DNA from: Pseudomonas chlororaphis
GTDB lineage: Bacteria; Pseudomonadota; Gammaproteobacteria; Pseudomonadales; Pseudomonadaceae
Length of the DNA stretch: 64,000 nucleotides
Assembly (NCBI GenBank): GCA_001023535.1
Contig: CP011020.1
Coordinates: 310,001 to 374,000 of the forward strand
Direction: 5' to 3'
The translations under genes were made by a program, and so were the position numbers. The notes below the pieces were generated by a model that searched no databases, was not told the origin of the DNA, and was given only the letters and a program-made list of their open reading frames with translations. Below are positions 18,314 to 27,023 of the stretch, piece after piece (positions within the stretch are counted from its first letter, which is position 1; the number at the start of each line of letters is the position of its first letter).

Positions 18314-19729
18314 TCAGCCGACCGGTTCATCCATCGCTTCCGAACGCGCAACCCTCACCGGGCCATCCACCCGAGGGGCGACCCGATTCAAGGTCAGCTC
18401 TGCGCATAAACCGCCTCCAGGCTTGTTGTAGAGCCTTAAGTCGCAACCAATCTTGTTGGCGATCATCTCTACAATCGACAGCCCCAACCCGGCGCCCTTC
18501 GCATTGCCCCGGCTGTAGAAGCGCTCGAACAGTCGGCCCATTTCCTCTTCATCGATCCCCGGCCCCTGGTCTTCCACGCTCAGGCAATGGGCGCCGATCA
18601 CCACCTTCACTTCGCTGCCCGGCGGGGAAAAGTTGAGTGCATTGGTCACCAGGTTCTGAAGTGCAATGGCCAACGCCACGGGTTCGCTCTCTACCCAGCA
18701 TTCCTCATTGCCTTCCAGCACCAGCTCCACGTCTTTTTCCATGGCCAGCGGCGTCAGTTCGGCCAGTTCTTCGCGCACCAGTTCGGTCAGTTGCACACGG
18801 CTGCGCTTGGGGTTTTTCAGTTGTGGCTCGATGCGGGCCATGGTCAGTAGTTGGCTGCCGATGCGCGTGGCGCGATCTACACCGTTTACCAGGAAGTCCA
18901 GCGCCTCGTACCGCTGTTCAGGCGTGTCGGCGTTCTGGGCGTTCTGGGCATGGATGCGCAGGATCGCCAGGGGCGTGCGCAATTCATGGGCGGCATCGGC
19001 GATGAAGCGGCGTTCGCGTTCGAGCAACTCGTCCACCTGCACCAGCAACCGGTTGAGCGCGGTCTGCATGGGTTCCAGGTCGCTGGGCAGTGGCTTCAGA
19101 TGAAGCGGCTGCAAGGTTTCGGCCGTGCGCCCGCGAATGGAGCGGGCCATGGCGCGCAGAGGCTTGAGCCCCCAGCCGATGACCAGCCAGATCAGCACGG
19201 TCAGCAGCGGCACGCCAATCAGGGTGGGCCAGAGGGTGTGGCGCACGATGCGCTGGATCAGGTCCTGGCGAATGTCATCGCGCTCGCCCACCCAGATCAG
19301 CAGGCCCTGTTGCGGGTCGGCCAGGAGGAAGGCGCACCAGTCGTTGCCATTGAGCAGCAGATCGTGGGAGCCGAGGGTCGTCGGGGGTGCCGCGAGCGCA
19401 GGGGCCTGCGCGGAACGCACCAGCAGCTCACCTTCGCTGCTCCAGACCTGGAAGGTCAACCGGGTTTCATAAGGATGGGCCACGCCGTCCTCGCCCACGC
19501 GGCTCATGGCCTGGTCGAAGGCCTGGTACAAGCGGTCCCAATCCGCTTCGCCGGGGTCGCGCTGGCGCAGCACGCCTTGCAGCAGGCGCGCGCTTTGGGC
19601 CAGTTGGGCGTCATAGACCTCCTCGATTTCGTGGTGGCTGTCGCGCAGCACCAGCCAACTGATCAAGGCGTCTCCGAGCAGGATCAGCACCAGCACCGGA
19701 ACGAGGATGCGCGCTCGTACGGAATTCAT
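18314..19729 (-). CDS. Sensor histidine kinase, QseC/PmrB-like
   Basis: 471 aa. TM1 about 7-27, a periplasmic domain to about 165, TM2 about 166-187, a HAMP-like linker, then the dimerisation domain with the phospho-acceptor His in DAAHELRTPLAIL and the ATPase with N-box LQNLVTNALNFS, G1 VEDQGPGID and G2 GAGLGLSIVEMI. It pairs with the upstream OmpR-type regulator, overlapping it by four bases. The signal is unknown; the divergent PepSY and cytochrome b561 genes hint at metal or redox stress. Confidence 0.92.
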   Translation of the reverse strand: MNSVRARILVPVLVLILLGDALISWLVLRDSHHEIEEVYDAQLAQSARLLQGVLRQRDPGEADWDRLYQAFDQAMSRVGEDGVAHPYETRLTFQVWSSEGELLVRSAQAPALAAPPTTLGSHDLLLNGNDWCAFLLADPQQGLLIWVGERDDIRQDLIQRIVRHTLWPTLIGVPLLTVLIWLVIGWGLKPLRAMARSIRGRTAETLQPLHLKPLPSDLEPMQTALNRLLVQVDELLERERRFIADAAHELRTPLAILRIHAQNAQNADTPEQRYEALDFLVNGVDRATRIGSQLLTMARIEPQLKNPKRSRVQLTELVREELAELTPLAMEKDVELVLEGNEECWVESEPVALAIALQNLVTNALNFSPPGSEVKVVIGAHCLSVEDQGPGIDEEEMGRLFERFYSRGNAKGAGLGLSIVEMIANKIGCDLRLYNKPGGGLCAELTLNRVAPRVDGPVRVARSEAMDEPVG

Positions 19730-20388
19730 GGTTTGAGCGCCAGCACATAGCCAACACCGCGCACGGTGCGGATCAGTTCGGTGGACAGCTTTCTACGCAG
19801 GTTGTGGATCAACACTTCCAGCGTGTTGCTCTCCACCCGTTCCTGCCAGCCGTACAGCGCGCGGGACAAGCGCTCGCGGGTCACCACTTTGCCGGGGCGC
19901 ACCATCAATTGGTGCAACAACTGGTACTCCATGGGGGTGACGATGATGTCGGCGTCCTGGTAGCGCACCTGCTGGGTGGCCGGATCGAGGCTGACGCCGG
20001 CGTGTTCGAGCATCGGTTGCGCGCGGCCCTGGCTGCGGCGCAACAGGGCTCGGACGCGGGCCTTGAGTTCCTCCACGTCGAAAGGTTTGACCAGGTAGTC
20101 GTCGGCACCGGCGTCGAGGCCGGCGATGCGCTCGGCGGTGCCGTCGCGAGCGGTGAGAATCAGCACCGGCAAGTCATGCTGTCCGGCGCGCAGTTGTTGC
20201 AGCAGGTCAATCCCGTCGAGCCGTGGCAGGCCGAGGTCGAGCAACAGCAAATCGAAGCTTTCGCTGCGCAAGGCGTGCAAGGCCGCGGCGCCATCCTGCA
20301 ACCAGTCCAGGGTGTAGCCTTCGGCAGCCAAAGCCACGCGAATCCCTTGGCCGAGGGCACGGTCATCTTCGACAAGCAGTAGGCGCAT
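19726..20388 (-). CDS. OmpR/PhoB-type response regulator
   Basis: 220 aa. Receiver domain with acidic ED near residue 8, phospho-acceptor Asp in LLLDLGLPRLDG and Lys in YLVKPFD; winged-helix DNA-binding domain from about 125 with VTPMEYQLLHQLM and VESNTLEVLIHNLRRKL. Start ATG 20388 gives the standard MRLLLVEDD; an ATG eleven codons upstream is unlikely. A direct repeat CTAAG-N6-CTAAG lies in the divergent spacer to the PepSY gene and is the probable binding site. Confidence 0.93.
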   Translation of the reverse strand: MRLLLVEDDRALGQGIRVALAAEGYTLDWLQDGAAALHALRSESFDLLLLDLGLPRLDGIDLLQQLRAGQHDLPVLILTARDGTAERIAGLDAGADDYLVKPFDVEELKARVRALLRRSQGRAQPMLEHAGVSLDPATQQVRYQDADIIVTPMEYQLLHQLMVRPGKVVTRERLSRALYGWQERVESNTLEVLIHNLRRKLSTELIRTVRGVGYVLALKP

Positions 20389-20473
20389 GGCAAAAGTCTC
20401 TGGAGGAACCGGCGGCATCATGCCGGGTTCTGGTCGGGGTTATTTCGGCAAAGATGTTACGGCTCGTTGCAAA

Positions 20474-20489
20474 CTAAGATTGTCCTAAG
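20474..20489. promoter_or_regulatory. Candidate response-regulator box (CTAAG direct repeat)
   Basis: CTAAG occurs at 20474-20478 and again at 20485-20489, an 11-base period that puts both half-sites on one face of the helix, as OmpR-family dimers require. It resembles TTAAG-N6-TTAAG type sites described for some Pseudomonas OmpR-family regulators. Position: 85 bases upstream of the regulator start and 47 upstream of the PepSY gene. Confidence 0.5.
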
Positions 20490-20536
20490 GTTGGTTTTGC
20501 ATTGTGAAATCTCCCACATCTGCTGAGAGCTTTTCC

Positions 20537-20803
20537 ATGCGCAAAATTCTCCTGCTGTCCCTGATCATCGCCAGCCCTCTGGCCTTCGCCGGCCCGCAAT
20601 GCACCACCGCCGAGCGCTCGCAATGGCAAGACGAAAAAGCCTTCCAGGACAAACTCAAGGCTGACGGCTACACCATCAGCAAATTCAAGGTCACTGACGG
20701 CAACTGCTACGAGATCTACGGTTTCGACAAGGACAAGCGCAAGGTCGAAATCTACCACGACCCGGTCACCGGCAAGGCGGTGAAGACGGAGATCAAAGGC
20801 TGA
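20537..20803 (+). CDS. Periplasmic PepSY-domain protein
   Basis: 88 aa. Signal peptide of about 19 residues (MRKILLLSLIIASPLAFA). The mature 69 residues form one PepSY-like unit with FQDKLKADGYTISKFKVTDGNCYEIYG and KRKVEIYHDPVTGK. Two cysteines (QCTT and NCYE) could form a disulfide. Small PepSY proteins encoded beside two-component systems are usually among the regulated genes and may bind cations or dampen the sensor. Its stop overlaps the cytochrome gene start by one base. Confidence 0.85.
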   Translation: MRKILLLSLIIASPLAFAGPQCTTAERSQWQDEKAFQDKLKADGYTISKFKVTDGNCYEIYGFDKDKRKVEIYHDPVTGKAVKTEIKG

Positions 20804-21348
20804 TGCCCGGCGAATCCCTGCGCTTGTGGGACCCCTTGGTGAGGCTGTTCCATGCCTCCATTGCCGGGGTCTTTGTCGCCAACTACTTCTTCAACGAAGC
20901 CGGCGACGATTGGCATGTCTGGCTGGGCTACTACGCCATGGCCTGGCTGCTGGTACGAACCGTGTGGGGATTTGTCGGACCGCGCAGTGCACGTTGGGCG
21001 GACTTCTGGCCTACCCCCAGAAGACTCAATGCCCACGTGCGCTCGTTGCTCAACGGTCGCCCGCAACATCGCCTGGGCCACTCGCCCATTGGCGCGCTGG
21101 TGATGCTGTCGATGTTGCTGGCGTTGCTGCTGATCGGCGTCAGCGGTTTCCTGATGCAGGAAGTCGACGCCTTGTGGGGCGCCGATTGGCCGCTCCAGGT
21201 CCATGAAACGGCCGCCAATGGGCTGCTGGCCCTGGTGTGTATCCACGTGCTGGCGGCGCTGTTTGAAAGTGTCCTGGTGCGGGACAACCTGCCGTTATCC
21301 ATGCTCACCGGTCGCAGGAAGCGCCTGCCGGATGAACGTGGGCAGTAA
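20803..21348 (+). CDS. Cytochrome b561 family protein
   Basis: 181 aa with four membrane helices. Haem-ligand histidines are in RLFHASIAG (helix 1), DDWHVWLGYYA and LQVHETAANGL/CIHVLAAL (helix 4). The beginning LRLWDPLVRLFH is typical of bacterial di-haem b-type electron carriers that pair with a PepSY or cytochrome c partner. ATG 20803 overlaps the PepSY stop, so the two are co-translated and probably work together at the inner membrane. Confidence 0.9.
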   Translation: MPGESLRLWDPLVRLFHASIAGVFVANYFFNEAGDDWHVWLGYYAMAWLLVRTVWGFVGPRSARWADFWPTPRRLNAHVRSLLNGRPQHRLGHSPIGALVMLSMLLALLLIGVSGFLMQEVDALWGADWPLQVHETAANGLLALVCIHVLAALFESVLVRDNLPLSMLTGRRKRLPDERGQ

Positions 21349-21370
21349 TTTCTCTTGCCACGGGTTCCCT

Positions 21371-22639
21371 ATGCGCTCCACCTTATTGATTGGCCTCTTG
21401 CTGGGAGTGTTCTTCGCGGCCTGGCAAAGCCATCCGCCCCATGTGTTGGCGCCGTTTGCCCAGGTCGCTTCGAACACCGCAAACGTCGATGCACCGACGC
21501 AGTACAGCAGCCGATTCGTGTCCACCCAGCTCACGGATTTCGTGCATTCCTCGTCGGTCACGGCCCTGCCCGGCGGCGACCTGATGGCCGTGTGGTTCGC
21601 CGGTTCGCGCGAAGGCGCCGCCGATGTGCAGGTGCGCACCGCCCGCTTTGATGCGCGCAGCGGCGAATGGGGCGCCGAACAGGTACTGGCCACGCGGGAA
21701 AGCACCCGCGATGGCACCCAACGTCACATCCGCAAGCTCGGCAACCCGGTGATCGCCCTGGCGCCGGATAATCGCCTGTGGATGTTCTACGTGTCGGTCT
21801 CGGTGGGTGGCTGGGCCACCAGCGCGATCAACGTGATGGTCTCCGATGACCTCGGTGCCAGCTGGACAGCGCCCCGGCAATTGGTGACGTCGCCGTTCTT
21901 CAACATCAGCACCCTGGTCCGCGCCGCCCCGGTGTTCCACGCCGACGGCTCCATCGGCCTGCCGGTGTACCACGAGTTCATGGGTAAGTTTGCCGAGTAC
22001 CTGTACCTGAGCGCGGACGGCGCCGTGATCGACAAATTCCGCATCAGCCGTGGCAAGAACGCCCTGCAACCGACCATCGTGCCGCTGGACGGCCAGCGCG
22101 CCGTGGCGATGTTGCGCTATGCCGGCGACACCCATCACCGCGTGCTGGCCAGCCGCACCGCGGACGCCGGGCAAACCTGGAGCCCGCCGTACCCACTGGA
22201 GCCCGCCAACCCCAATTCGTCGCTGGCGGCGGTGGGCACCGCGGACGACGGTTTGCTGGTGGCCCTGAACGACCTGCAGGACGGCCGCTTCAAGCTCAGC
22301 CTCTACAGCACCGACGCCCAGCTCAGTCAGTGGCGCACCGTGGTGGAACTGGATCAGTCGCCCGACCCGCTCGGTCAGCCGTTTTCCCCCGAAGCCTATA
22401 AAGCAATCATTGGCGAAGGCTTTCGCGCCTCCAGCGGTGCGAAACGGTTACCGCTGGCGCAACGCTTCCTCAGCAACCTCGACTACCGCGTATGCAAGCC
22501 CCAAGGCTGCGATTTCGAATACGAGTACCCGTACTTCAGCCGCAGCCCGGACGGCATGTATCACCTGGTGTACTCGTGGAATAACACGTTCATCAAACAT
22601 GTCAGCTTCAACGAAGCCTGGCTGGCGGAGCGTCTGTGA
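21371..22639 (+). CDS. Secreted sialidase/neuraminidase-like beta-propeller protein
   Basis: 422 aa. An N-terminal hydrophobic segment (MRSTLLIGLLLGVFFAAW) acts as signal peptide or anchor. The rest is a BNR-type propeller: Asp-box motifs are seen in SDDLGASWT and SRTADAGQTWS, with FAGSREGAADV as the likely first catalytic-arginine strand. An ATG at 21332 in frame would extend it but has no better ribosome site. True sialidase activity is unproven; related proteins are often called exo-alpha-sialidase. Its stop overlaps the next start (GTGATG). Confidence 0.82.
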   Translation: MRSTLLIGLLLGVFFAAWQSHPPHVLAPFAQVASNTANVDAPTQYSSRFVSTQLTDFVHSSSVTALPGGDLMAVWFAGSREGAADVQVRTARFDARSGEWGAEQVLATRESTRDGTQRHIRKLGNPVIALAPDNRLWMFYVSVSVGGWATSAINVMVSDDLGASWTAPRQLVTSPFFNISTLVRAAPVFHADGSIGLPVYHEFMGKFAEYLYLSADGAVIDKFRISRGKNALQPTIVPLDGQRAVAMLRYAGDTHHRVLASRTADAGQTWSPPYPLEPANPNSSLAAVGTADDGLLVALNDLQDGRFKLSLYSTDAQLSQWRTVVELDQSPDPLGQPFSPEAYKAIIGEGFRASSGAKRLPLAQRFLSNLDYRVCKPQGCDFEYEYPYFSRSPDGMYHLVYSWNNTFIKHVSFNEAWLAERL

Positions 22640-23238
22640 TGGTTTCTCTGTGGCAGGCCCACTTGAGTTTCGTGCTGCTGGGGTTCGTGCTTTTGAGCAC
22701 GCTCCGGTTCACCGCACCCTGGCGGCCATGGCTGTTGCCAATGCTGGCGGCGGTGAGTTTTGTGCAGGTCAATGAGCTGCCGTTGGCGGCGTACGTGCGC
22801 AGTTTTACCGATGACTTGGCCATCAGCACGCTGGTGCTGCTGGCGTGGGTCGTGCTCAACCGCCTGGGCGTGGTGCCGCCGCTCGCTCGACGGCACCAGG
22901 TGCAAATGTGGCTGCTGTTCGGTCTGTTGAGCCTGGTGCTCTACCCCGCCACGCTGGGCCTGACCTATTTCGACCCCTACCGCTGGGGCTTCAACCCTCG
23001 ACCGATGATCGTGCTGGTGGCAGCGGCGACGCTGCTGATGCTGTGGCTGAGGCATGCGTTGGCGGTGGGGATGCTGGCGATCGGCACGTTGGCGTTCGCC
23101 TTGCGGCTCAAGGCCTCGGAAAACTATTGGGATTATCTGATGGACCCGTTGCTGGCCGGCTACTGCCTGATCGCCGGTGCAGGGTTGTTGATCGGCATCG
23201 CCTGGCGTCCCCTTTTGAAATGGCACAGAGGTCAATGA
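22639..23238 (+). CDS. Polytopic membrane protein of unknown function
   Basis: 199 aa with about six predicted membrane helices and short loops; a central motif YFDPYRWGFNPRPM stands out as polar and conserved-looking. It sits between the sialidase-like and LTA-synthase-like genes, with start and stop overlaps on both sides, so it is likely a partner of the phosphoglycerol-transferase-like enzyme. No family was recognised. Confidence 0.8.
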   Translation: MVSLWQAHLSFVLLGFVLLSTLRFTAPWRPWLLPMLAAVSFVQVNELPLAAYVRSFTDDLAISTLVLLAWVVLNRLGVVPPLARRHQVQMWLLFGLLSLVLYPATLGLTYFDPYRWGFNPRPMIVLVAAATLLMLWLRHALAVGMLAIGTLAFALRLKASENYWDYLMDPLLAGYCLIAGAGLLIGIAWRPLLKWHRGQ

Positions 23239-25256
23239 TGAGCGCGTTGCAATCACGCCGCTTGCGCTACGGCGTGGGCGCGATCGGGCTGGTATTTGCG
23301 TTGCTGGTGGCGCTGCGGCTGGTGTTCCTGCTGGGCTTTTCAGGTCTGGACTTGACCACCCCGGCGCTGCTGGAAACCCTGGGCATCGGCCTGCGCTTCG
23401 ACCTGCGCTTGGCCGTGCTGCTCCTGCTGCCGCTGGCTGTGCTGGCGTGGCTACCGCGCTGGAACCTCAGCACCCTCCCGGCCCTGCGCTGGCTGGCGCG
23501 CGCGTATCTGGCTGTGGCCTTGGCGATGATCGGCCTGGTGTACATCATCGACTTCGGTCATTACGCCTACCTGGGCGTGCGCATCAATGCGACGGTACTG
23601 CGTTACCTGCAAGACGCGCAGATTTCACAACAGATGGTGTGGGAAACCTACCCGGTGCTATGGATCACCGCCGGCTGGCTGGCAGCGGTGGTGGCGTGGG
23701 TGTGGGCGTTGGTCCGCCTGGAGCGCTTGACCTTGGACCGCACGCCCACCTCCCACAACCGGTGGGCGCTGGCATCCGTCTCAGTGATGGGCGTGGTCGC
23801 CGTGTTGCTGGCCCTGCTCGGCCGCGTCGCCAACCTCAACCTGGAAAACCCGGTGCCCCTGCGCTGGAGCGATGCATTCTTTTCCGGCAACAGCCAAGTG
23901 GCCGCCGTGGGGCTGAACCCGGTGCTGTTTCTGTACGACACCCTGAAAACTGGCCAATCGCAGTTCGATGAAGCCCTGGTGCGCCAGTATTATCCGCAAA
24001 TCGCCAAGTACCTGGGGGTGGATCGGCCGGATGCCCGGCAGTTGGACTTCAAGCGCCATCAAGGCGTACAGCCCTATCGGCTGGCCGGCGAGCGCCCGCC
24101 GAACGTGATCTTTGTGATGCTCGAATCCCTCGGCACCAGCGCCGTCGGTGCCTACGGCAACCCACTCAATCCCACGCCGAACCTGGACAAACTCGCCACG
24201 CAGAGCTGGTTCTTCAAGCATTTCTACGTGCCGGTCACGGGCACCGCCAAGACCGTCTGGGCCAGCATCACGGGCGTACCCGACGTCACCCGCCAGGAAA
24301 CGGCCACGCGCAACCCGCTGATCACCCGGCAGCACACACTGATCAACGCGTTCGAGGGCTATCGGAAGTTCTACATGATCGGCGGCAACGCCGGTTGGGC
24401 CAATATCAATGCACTGATCCGCCAGAGCATCGATGATGTACAGCTGTTTGAAGAGAGCGACTGGCGATCGCCACGGGTGGACGTGTGGGGCATTTCCGAC
24501 CTGGACCTGTTCAAGGAGAGTGACGAACGGCTGCGCGCCGTCCCCAAGGACCAGCCGTTCTTCGCTTACCTGCAAACCTCCGGCAACCATCGCCCCTTCA
24601 CCATCCCCAAGCACAACGACGGCTTCCAGGTGAGTGATGTGACGCTGGAACAAGCCCAGGCCGCCGGTTCGCGCAGCGTCGAGCAATACAACGCGGTGCG
24701 CCTGCTGGACTACAACATCGGCCGTCTGATGGAGATCGCCAAGGCCGGCGGCTACTACGACAACAGCATCTTTGTGTTCTTTGGCGACCACAACACACGC
24801 ATCAGCCAGATCCCGCACATGGCGCCCGCCTTCGAACAGCTGGGCCTGGAAAGCAACAACGTACCGTTGCTGATCCACGCCCCAGGCCTCGCGCCCCGCG
24901 TGATCGAAGAGGCCGTCGGCCTGGCCGACCTGTTGCCCACCGTGGCGGGCCTGGCAGGCATCCCCTTCACCAACGGCGCCATGGGCCGGGACATCCAGCA
25001 GCCCGCCCCCGAAGGCGAACGCGTGGTGCCGCTGGTGTTGCGCGAAGGCACCTTCCCGATCATCGGCGGCGTGACCCAGCACTTCCTGCTGCAGATGCAG
25101 CACGACGGCAGTTCACCCACCCTGCATGACCTGGCCTCGCCAACGCCCCGAGAAGACGTGGCCGCGCAACACCCTGAAGAGTTCCTGCGCTTGCAGGAAC
25201 TGACGCGCGGCCTTCACGAAAGTGCGCGTCTGATGCTGCATCGCAACGTTCGTTAG
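23238..25256 (+). CDS. LTA-synthase-like sulfatase-fold membrane enzyme
   Basis: 672 aa. About five membrane helices in the first 190 residues, then an extracytoplasmic alkaline-phosphatase/sulfatase fold. Metal and nucleophile segments: FVMLESLGTSAVGAYG, the threonine-bearing VTGTAKTVWASITG, and the later VFFGDHNTR. Related enzymes transfer phosphoglycerol or phosphoethanolamine to surface glycans. Two adjacent ATGs (23235 and 23238) are possible; AGAGG spacing favours the second. It ends the PepSY-b561-sialidase operon, suggesting an envelope modification programme under the divergent two-component system. Confidence 0.88.
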   Translation: MSALQSRRLRYGVGAIGLVFALLVALRLVFLLGFSGLDLTTPALLETLGIGLRFDLRLAVLLLLPLAVLAWLPRWNLSTLPALRWLARAYLAVALAMIGLVYIIDFGHYAYLGVRINATVLRYLQDAQISQQMVWETYPVLWITAGWLAAVVAWVWALVRLERLTLDRTPTSHNRWALASVSVMGVVAVLLALLGRVANLNLENPVPLRWSDAFFSGNSQVAAVGLNPVLFLYDTLKTGQSQFDEALVRQYYPQIAKYLGVDRPDARQLDFKRHQGVQPYRLAGERPPNVIFVMLESLGTSAVGAYGNPLNPTPNLDKLATQSWFFKHFYVPVTGTAKTVWASITGVPDVTRQETATRNPLITRQHTLINAFEGYRKFYMIGGNAGWANINALIRQSIDDVQLFEESDWRSPRVDVWGISDLDLFKESDERLRAVPKDQPFFAYLQTSGNHRPFTIPKHNDGFQVSDVTLEQAQAAGSRSVEQYNAVRLLDYNIGRLMEIAKAGGYYDNSIFVFFGDHNTRISQIPHMAPAFEQLGLESNNVPLLIHAPGLAPRVIEEAVGLADLLPTVAGLAGIPFTNGAMGRDIQQPAPEGERVVPLVLREGTFPIIGGVTQHFLLQMQHDGSSPTLHDLASPTPREDVAAQHPEEFLRLQELTRGLHESARLMLHRNVR

Positions 25257-25583
25257 CCGTGGCCAATAAGCGGTGATCTGAAGAACAGCGCGACCTCCGC
25301 CTTCGAGGTCGCGCGCAGCGTCAGCGAAAATCAGCACGTTTTCGATAGCAGTCCAGAAGCCAAGCCCACCCCTGTCGTCTCGCGAACGGGACAGACGTCT
25401 TCGTGCCTTAAAAAATATTCCCTTTAAAAACAATGAGCTAATGGAAATTTCAATGTATTTCCAAAAATTAGCTTGCGCGCTAAATTTCAATGCGATAATT
25501 TTCACTCAACTTCTTAGCGCGCAAACATTTAAGGCGCTAAAACCTAACCAGCACCGTCCGCATCTACTCTCAGGAGAAACACC
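25257..25583. promoter_or_regulatory. 327-base spacer upstream of ohr with hairpin and two inverted repeats
   Basis: No gene is visible. Near the left end, GCGCGACCTC (25288-25297) pairs with GAGGTCGCGC (25305-25314), a stable hairpin without a T-run that may end the previous operon. The right half is AT-rich with two inverted repeats: TGGAAAT (25442-25448) with ATTTCCA (25457-25463), and TTGCGCGCTAA (25473-25483) with its exact complement TTAGCGCGCAA (25514-25524). They lie 60-140 bases before ohr and are likely operators of its regulator. Confidence 0.5.
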
Positions 25584-26003
25584 ATGAAAGCACTCTACAC
25601 CGCTGTAGCAACCGCCACTGGTGGCCGTGATGGCCGCGCTGTTTCGAACGACGGCATCCTCGACGTGAAGCTGACTACCCCCAAGGAACTTGGCGGCGCC
25701 GGCGGTGCGGCGACCAACCCTGAGCAACTGTTCGCCGCCGGTTACTCGGCCTGCTTCATCGGCGCGCTGAAATTCGTCGCCAGCCAGGGCAAGCGCAAGA
25801 TCCCGGACGACGCCTCGATCACCGCCCACGTCGGCATCGGCCAGATCCCCGGCGGTTTCGGCCTCGACATCGACCTGCACATCAGCCTGCCGGGCCTTGA
25901 TCAAGCCGATGCCCAGGCGCTGGTCGACGCGGCCCACCAGGTCTGCCCGTACTCCAACGCCACCCGCGGCAATGTCGATGTGCGCCTGCACGTCTCGGTC
26001 TGA
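25584..26003 (+). CDS. ohr: Organic hydroperoxide resistance protein Ohr
   Basis: 139 aa thiol peroxidase of the OsmC/Ohr superfamily that reduces fatty-acid and other organic hydroperoxides using lipoylated partners. The peroxidatic Cys57 is in AAGYSACFIGAL and the resolving Cys121 in HQVCPYSNATRGN, both canonical. AGGAG sits seven bases before ATG 25584. No ohrR gene is adjacent, but the spacer upstream has two inverted repeats. It is followed by a secreted alpha/beta hydrolase gene, a neighbour often seen with ohr. Confidence 0.96.
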   Translation: MKALYTAVATATGGRDGRAVSNDGILDVKLTTPKELGGAGGAATNPEQLFAAGYSACFIGALKFVASQGKRKIPDDASITAHVGIGQIPGGFGLDIDLHISLPGLDQADAQALVDAAHQVCPYSNATRGNVDVRLHVSV

Positions 26004-26079
26004 CGTCACGGGCCTTCCCGAACGTGCACACCGCCACAACAGGCAACCACCCGCTTCTTCTTTTTAAAGGTAGTGACTC

Positions 26080-26850
26080 ATGAAAAAGCTTCTTTCTGGC
26101 CTGGCCCTCGCCACCGCTTTCGCAACTGCCGGTCTTGCAAACGCGGCCGACATCAAACCCACTGTCGTGCTGGTGCATGGCGCTTTCGCCGACTCTTCGA
26201 GCTGGAACGGCGTGGTAAAAATTCTGGAAAAGGACGGCTATCCGGTCATTGCGGCGGCGAACCCTTTGCGGGGCGTCAGCAGTGATGCCCAGGCCGTGGC
26301 GAGCATCGTCAAAAACATCAAGACGCCGGTGGTCCTGGTCGGCCACTCCTACGGCGGCTCGGTGATCAGTGAGGCGGCGTACGGCAACCCCAACGTGAAG
26401 GGCCTGGTGTACGTGGCAGCGTTCACGCCCGAGACGGGCGAGACGGCGGCGCAATTGTCTGGACGGTTCCCGGGCGGCACCCTAGCTTCGGCCTTGGCGG
26501 CCCCGGTGGACCTGGCCGACGGCGGCAAGGATCTGTACATCCAGCAGGACAAGTTCCACGACCAGTTCGCCGCCGATGTACCTGAGGCCGAAGCACGCCT
26601 GATGGCTGCCGGTCAGCGTCCGGTCACCGTCGCCGCGCTCAACGAAGCCGCGACCGACCCGGCCTGGAAAACCATTCCATCCTGGTTCGTGTACGGCGAC
26701 AAGGACAAGAACATCCCGCCTCAAGCCATGGCGTTCATGGCAGAGCGTGCCCATTCCAAACAGACCGTCGTGGTGAAAGGCGCCTCACACGTGGTGATGG
26801 TTTCCAACCCGAAGGTGGTGGCCAACCTGATCGAGAAAGCGGCGCAATAA
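26080..26850 (+). CDS. Secreted alpha/beta hydrolase
   Basis: 256 aa. Signal peptide 1-22 (ends LANA). The mature enzyme has the oxyanion segment VLVHGAFADSSSW, nucleophile Ser in VGHSYGGSVI, acid near YGDKDKNIPP and catalytic His in KGASHVVMVS. This is the compact esterase-like subgroup found near ohr and stress genes. The substrate is unknown; periplasmic location is inferred from the leader. Confidence 0.9.
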   Translation: MKKLLSGLALATAFATAGLANAADIKPTVVLVHGAFADSSSWNGVVKILEKDGYPVIAAANPLRGVSSDAQAVASIVKNIKTPVVLVGHSYGGSVISEAAYGNPNVKGLVYVAAFTPETGETAAQLSGRFPGGTLASALAAPVDLADGGKDLYIQQDKFHDQFAADVPEAEARLMAAGQRPVTVAALNEAATDPAWKTIPSWFVYGDKDKNIPPQAMAFMAERAHSKQTVVVKGASHVVMVSNPKVVANLIEKAAQ

Positions 26851-26869
26851 CACGCCCTCTGGCAACCGG

Positions 26870-26897
26870 GGACCGCTGGCAACAGGCAGCGGTCCTT
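26870..26897 (+). terminator. Probable terminator after the alpha/beta hydrolase gene
   Basis: GGACCGCTG (26870-26878) pairs with CAGCGGTCC (26887-26895) around an eight-base loop, followed by TTGCT. The stem is strong but the T-tract is short. It lies 20 bases after the hydrolase stop. Confidence 0.5.
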
Positions 26898-27023
26898 GCT
26901 CATCTGCTGCAAGCTGCAACGGCCCGGCAGGCATTCCATCGGCACTGCACACGTCTAATCCTTGATGGCTCATAGCTATCTGTCGATAATCACGCCTCTT
27001 TAAAAAGCACATAAGGATTTGCT

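Noticed and set aside
23781..25103. 440-codon minus-strand frame opposite the LTA-synthase-like gene
   Set aside because: Lacks any motif; the plus-strand protein has metal and nucleophile motifs and operon overlaps.
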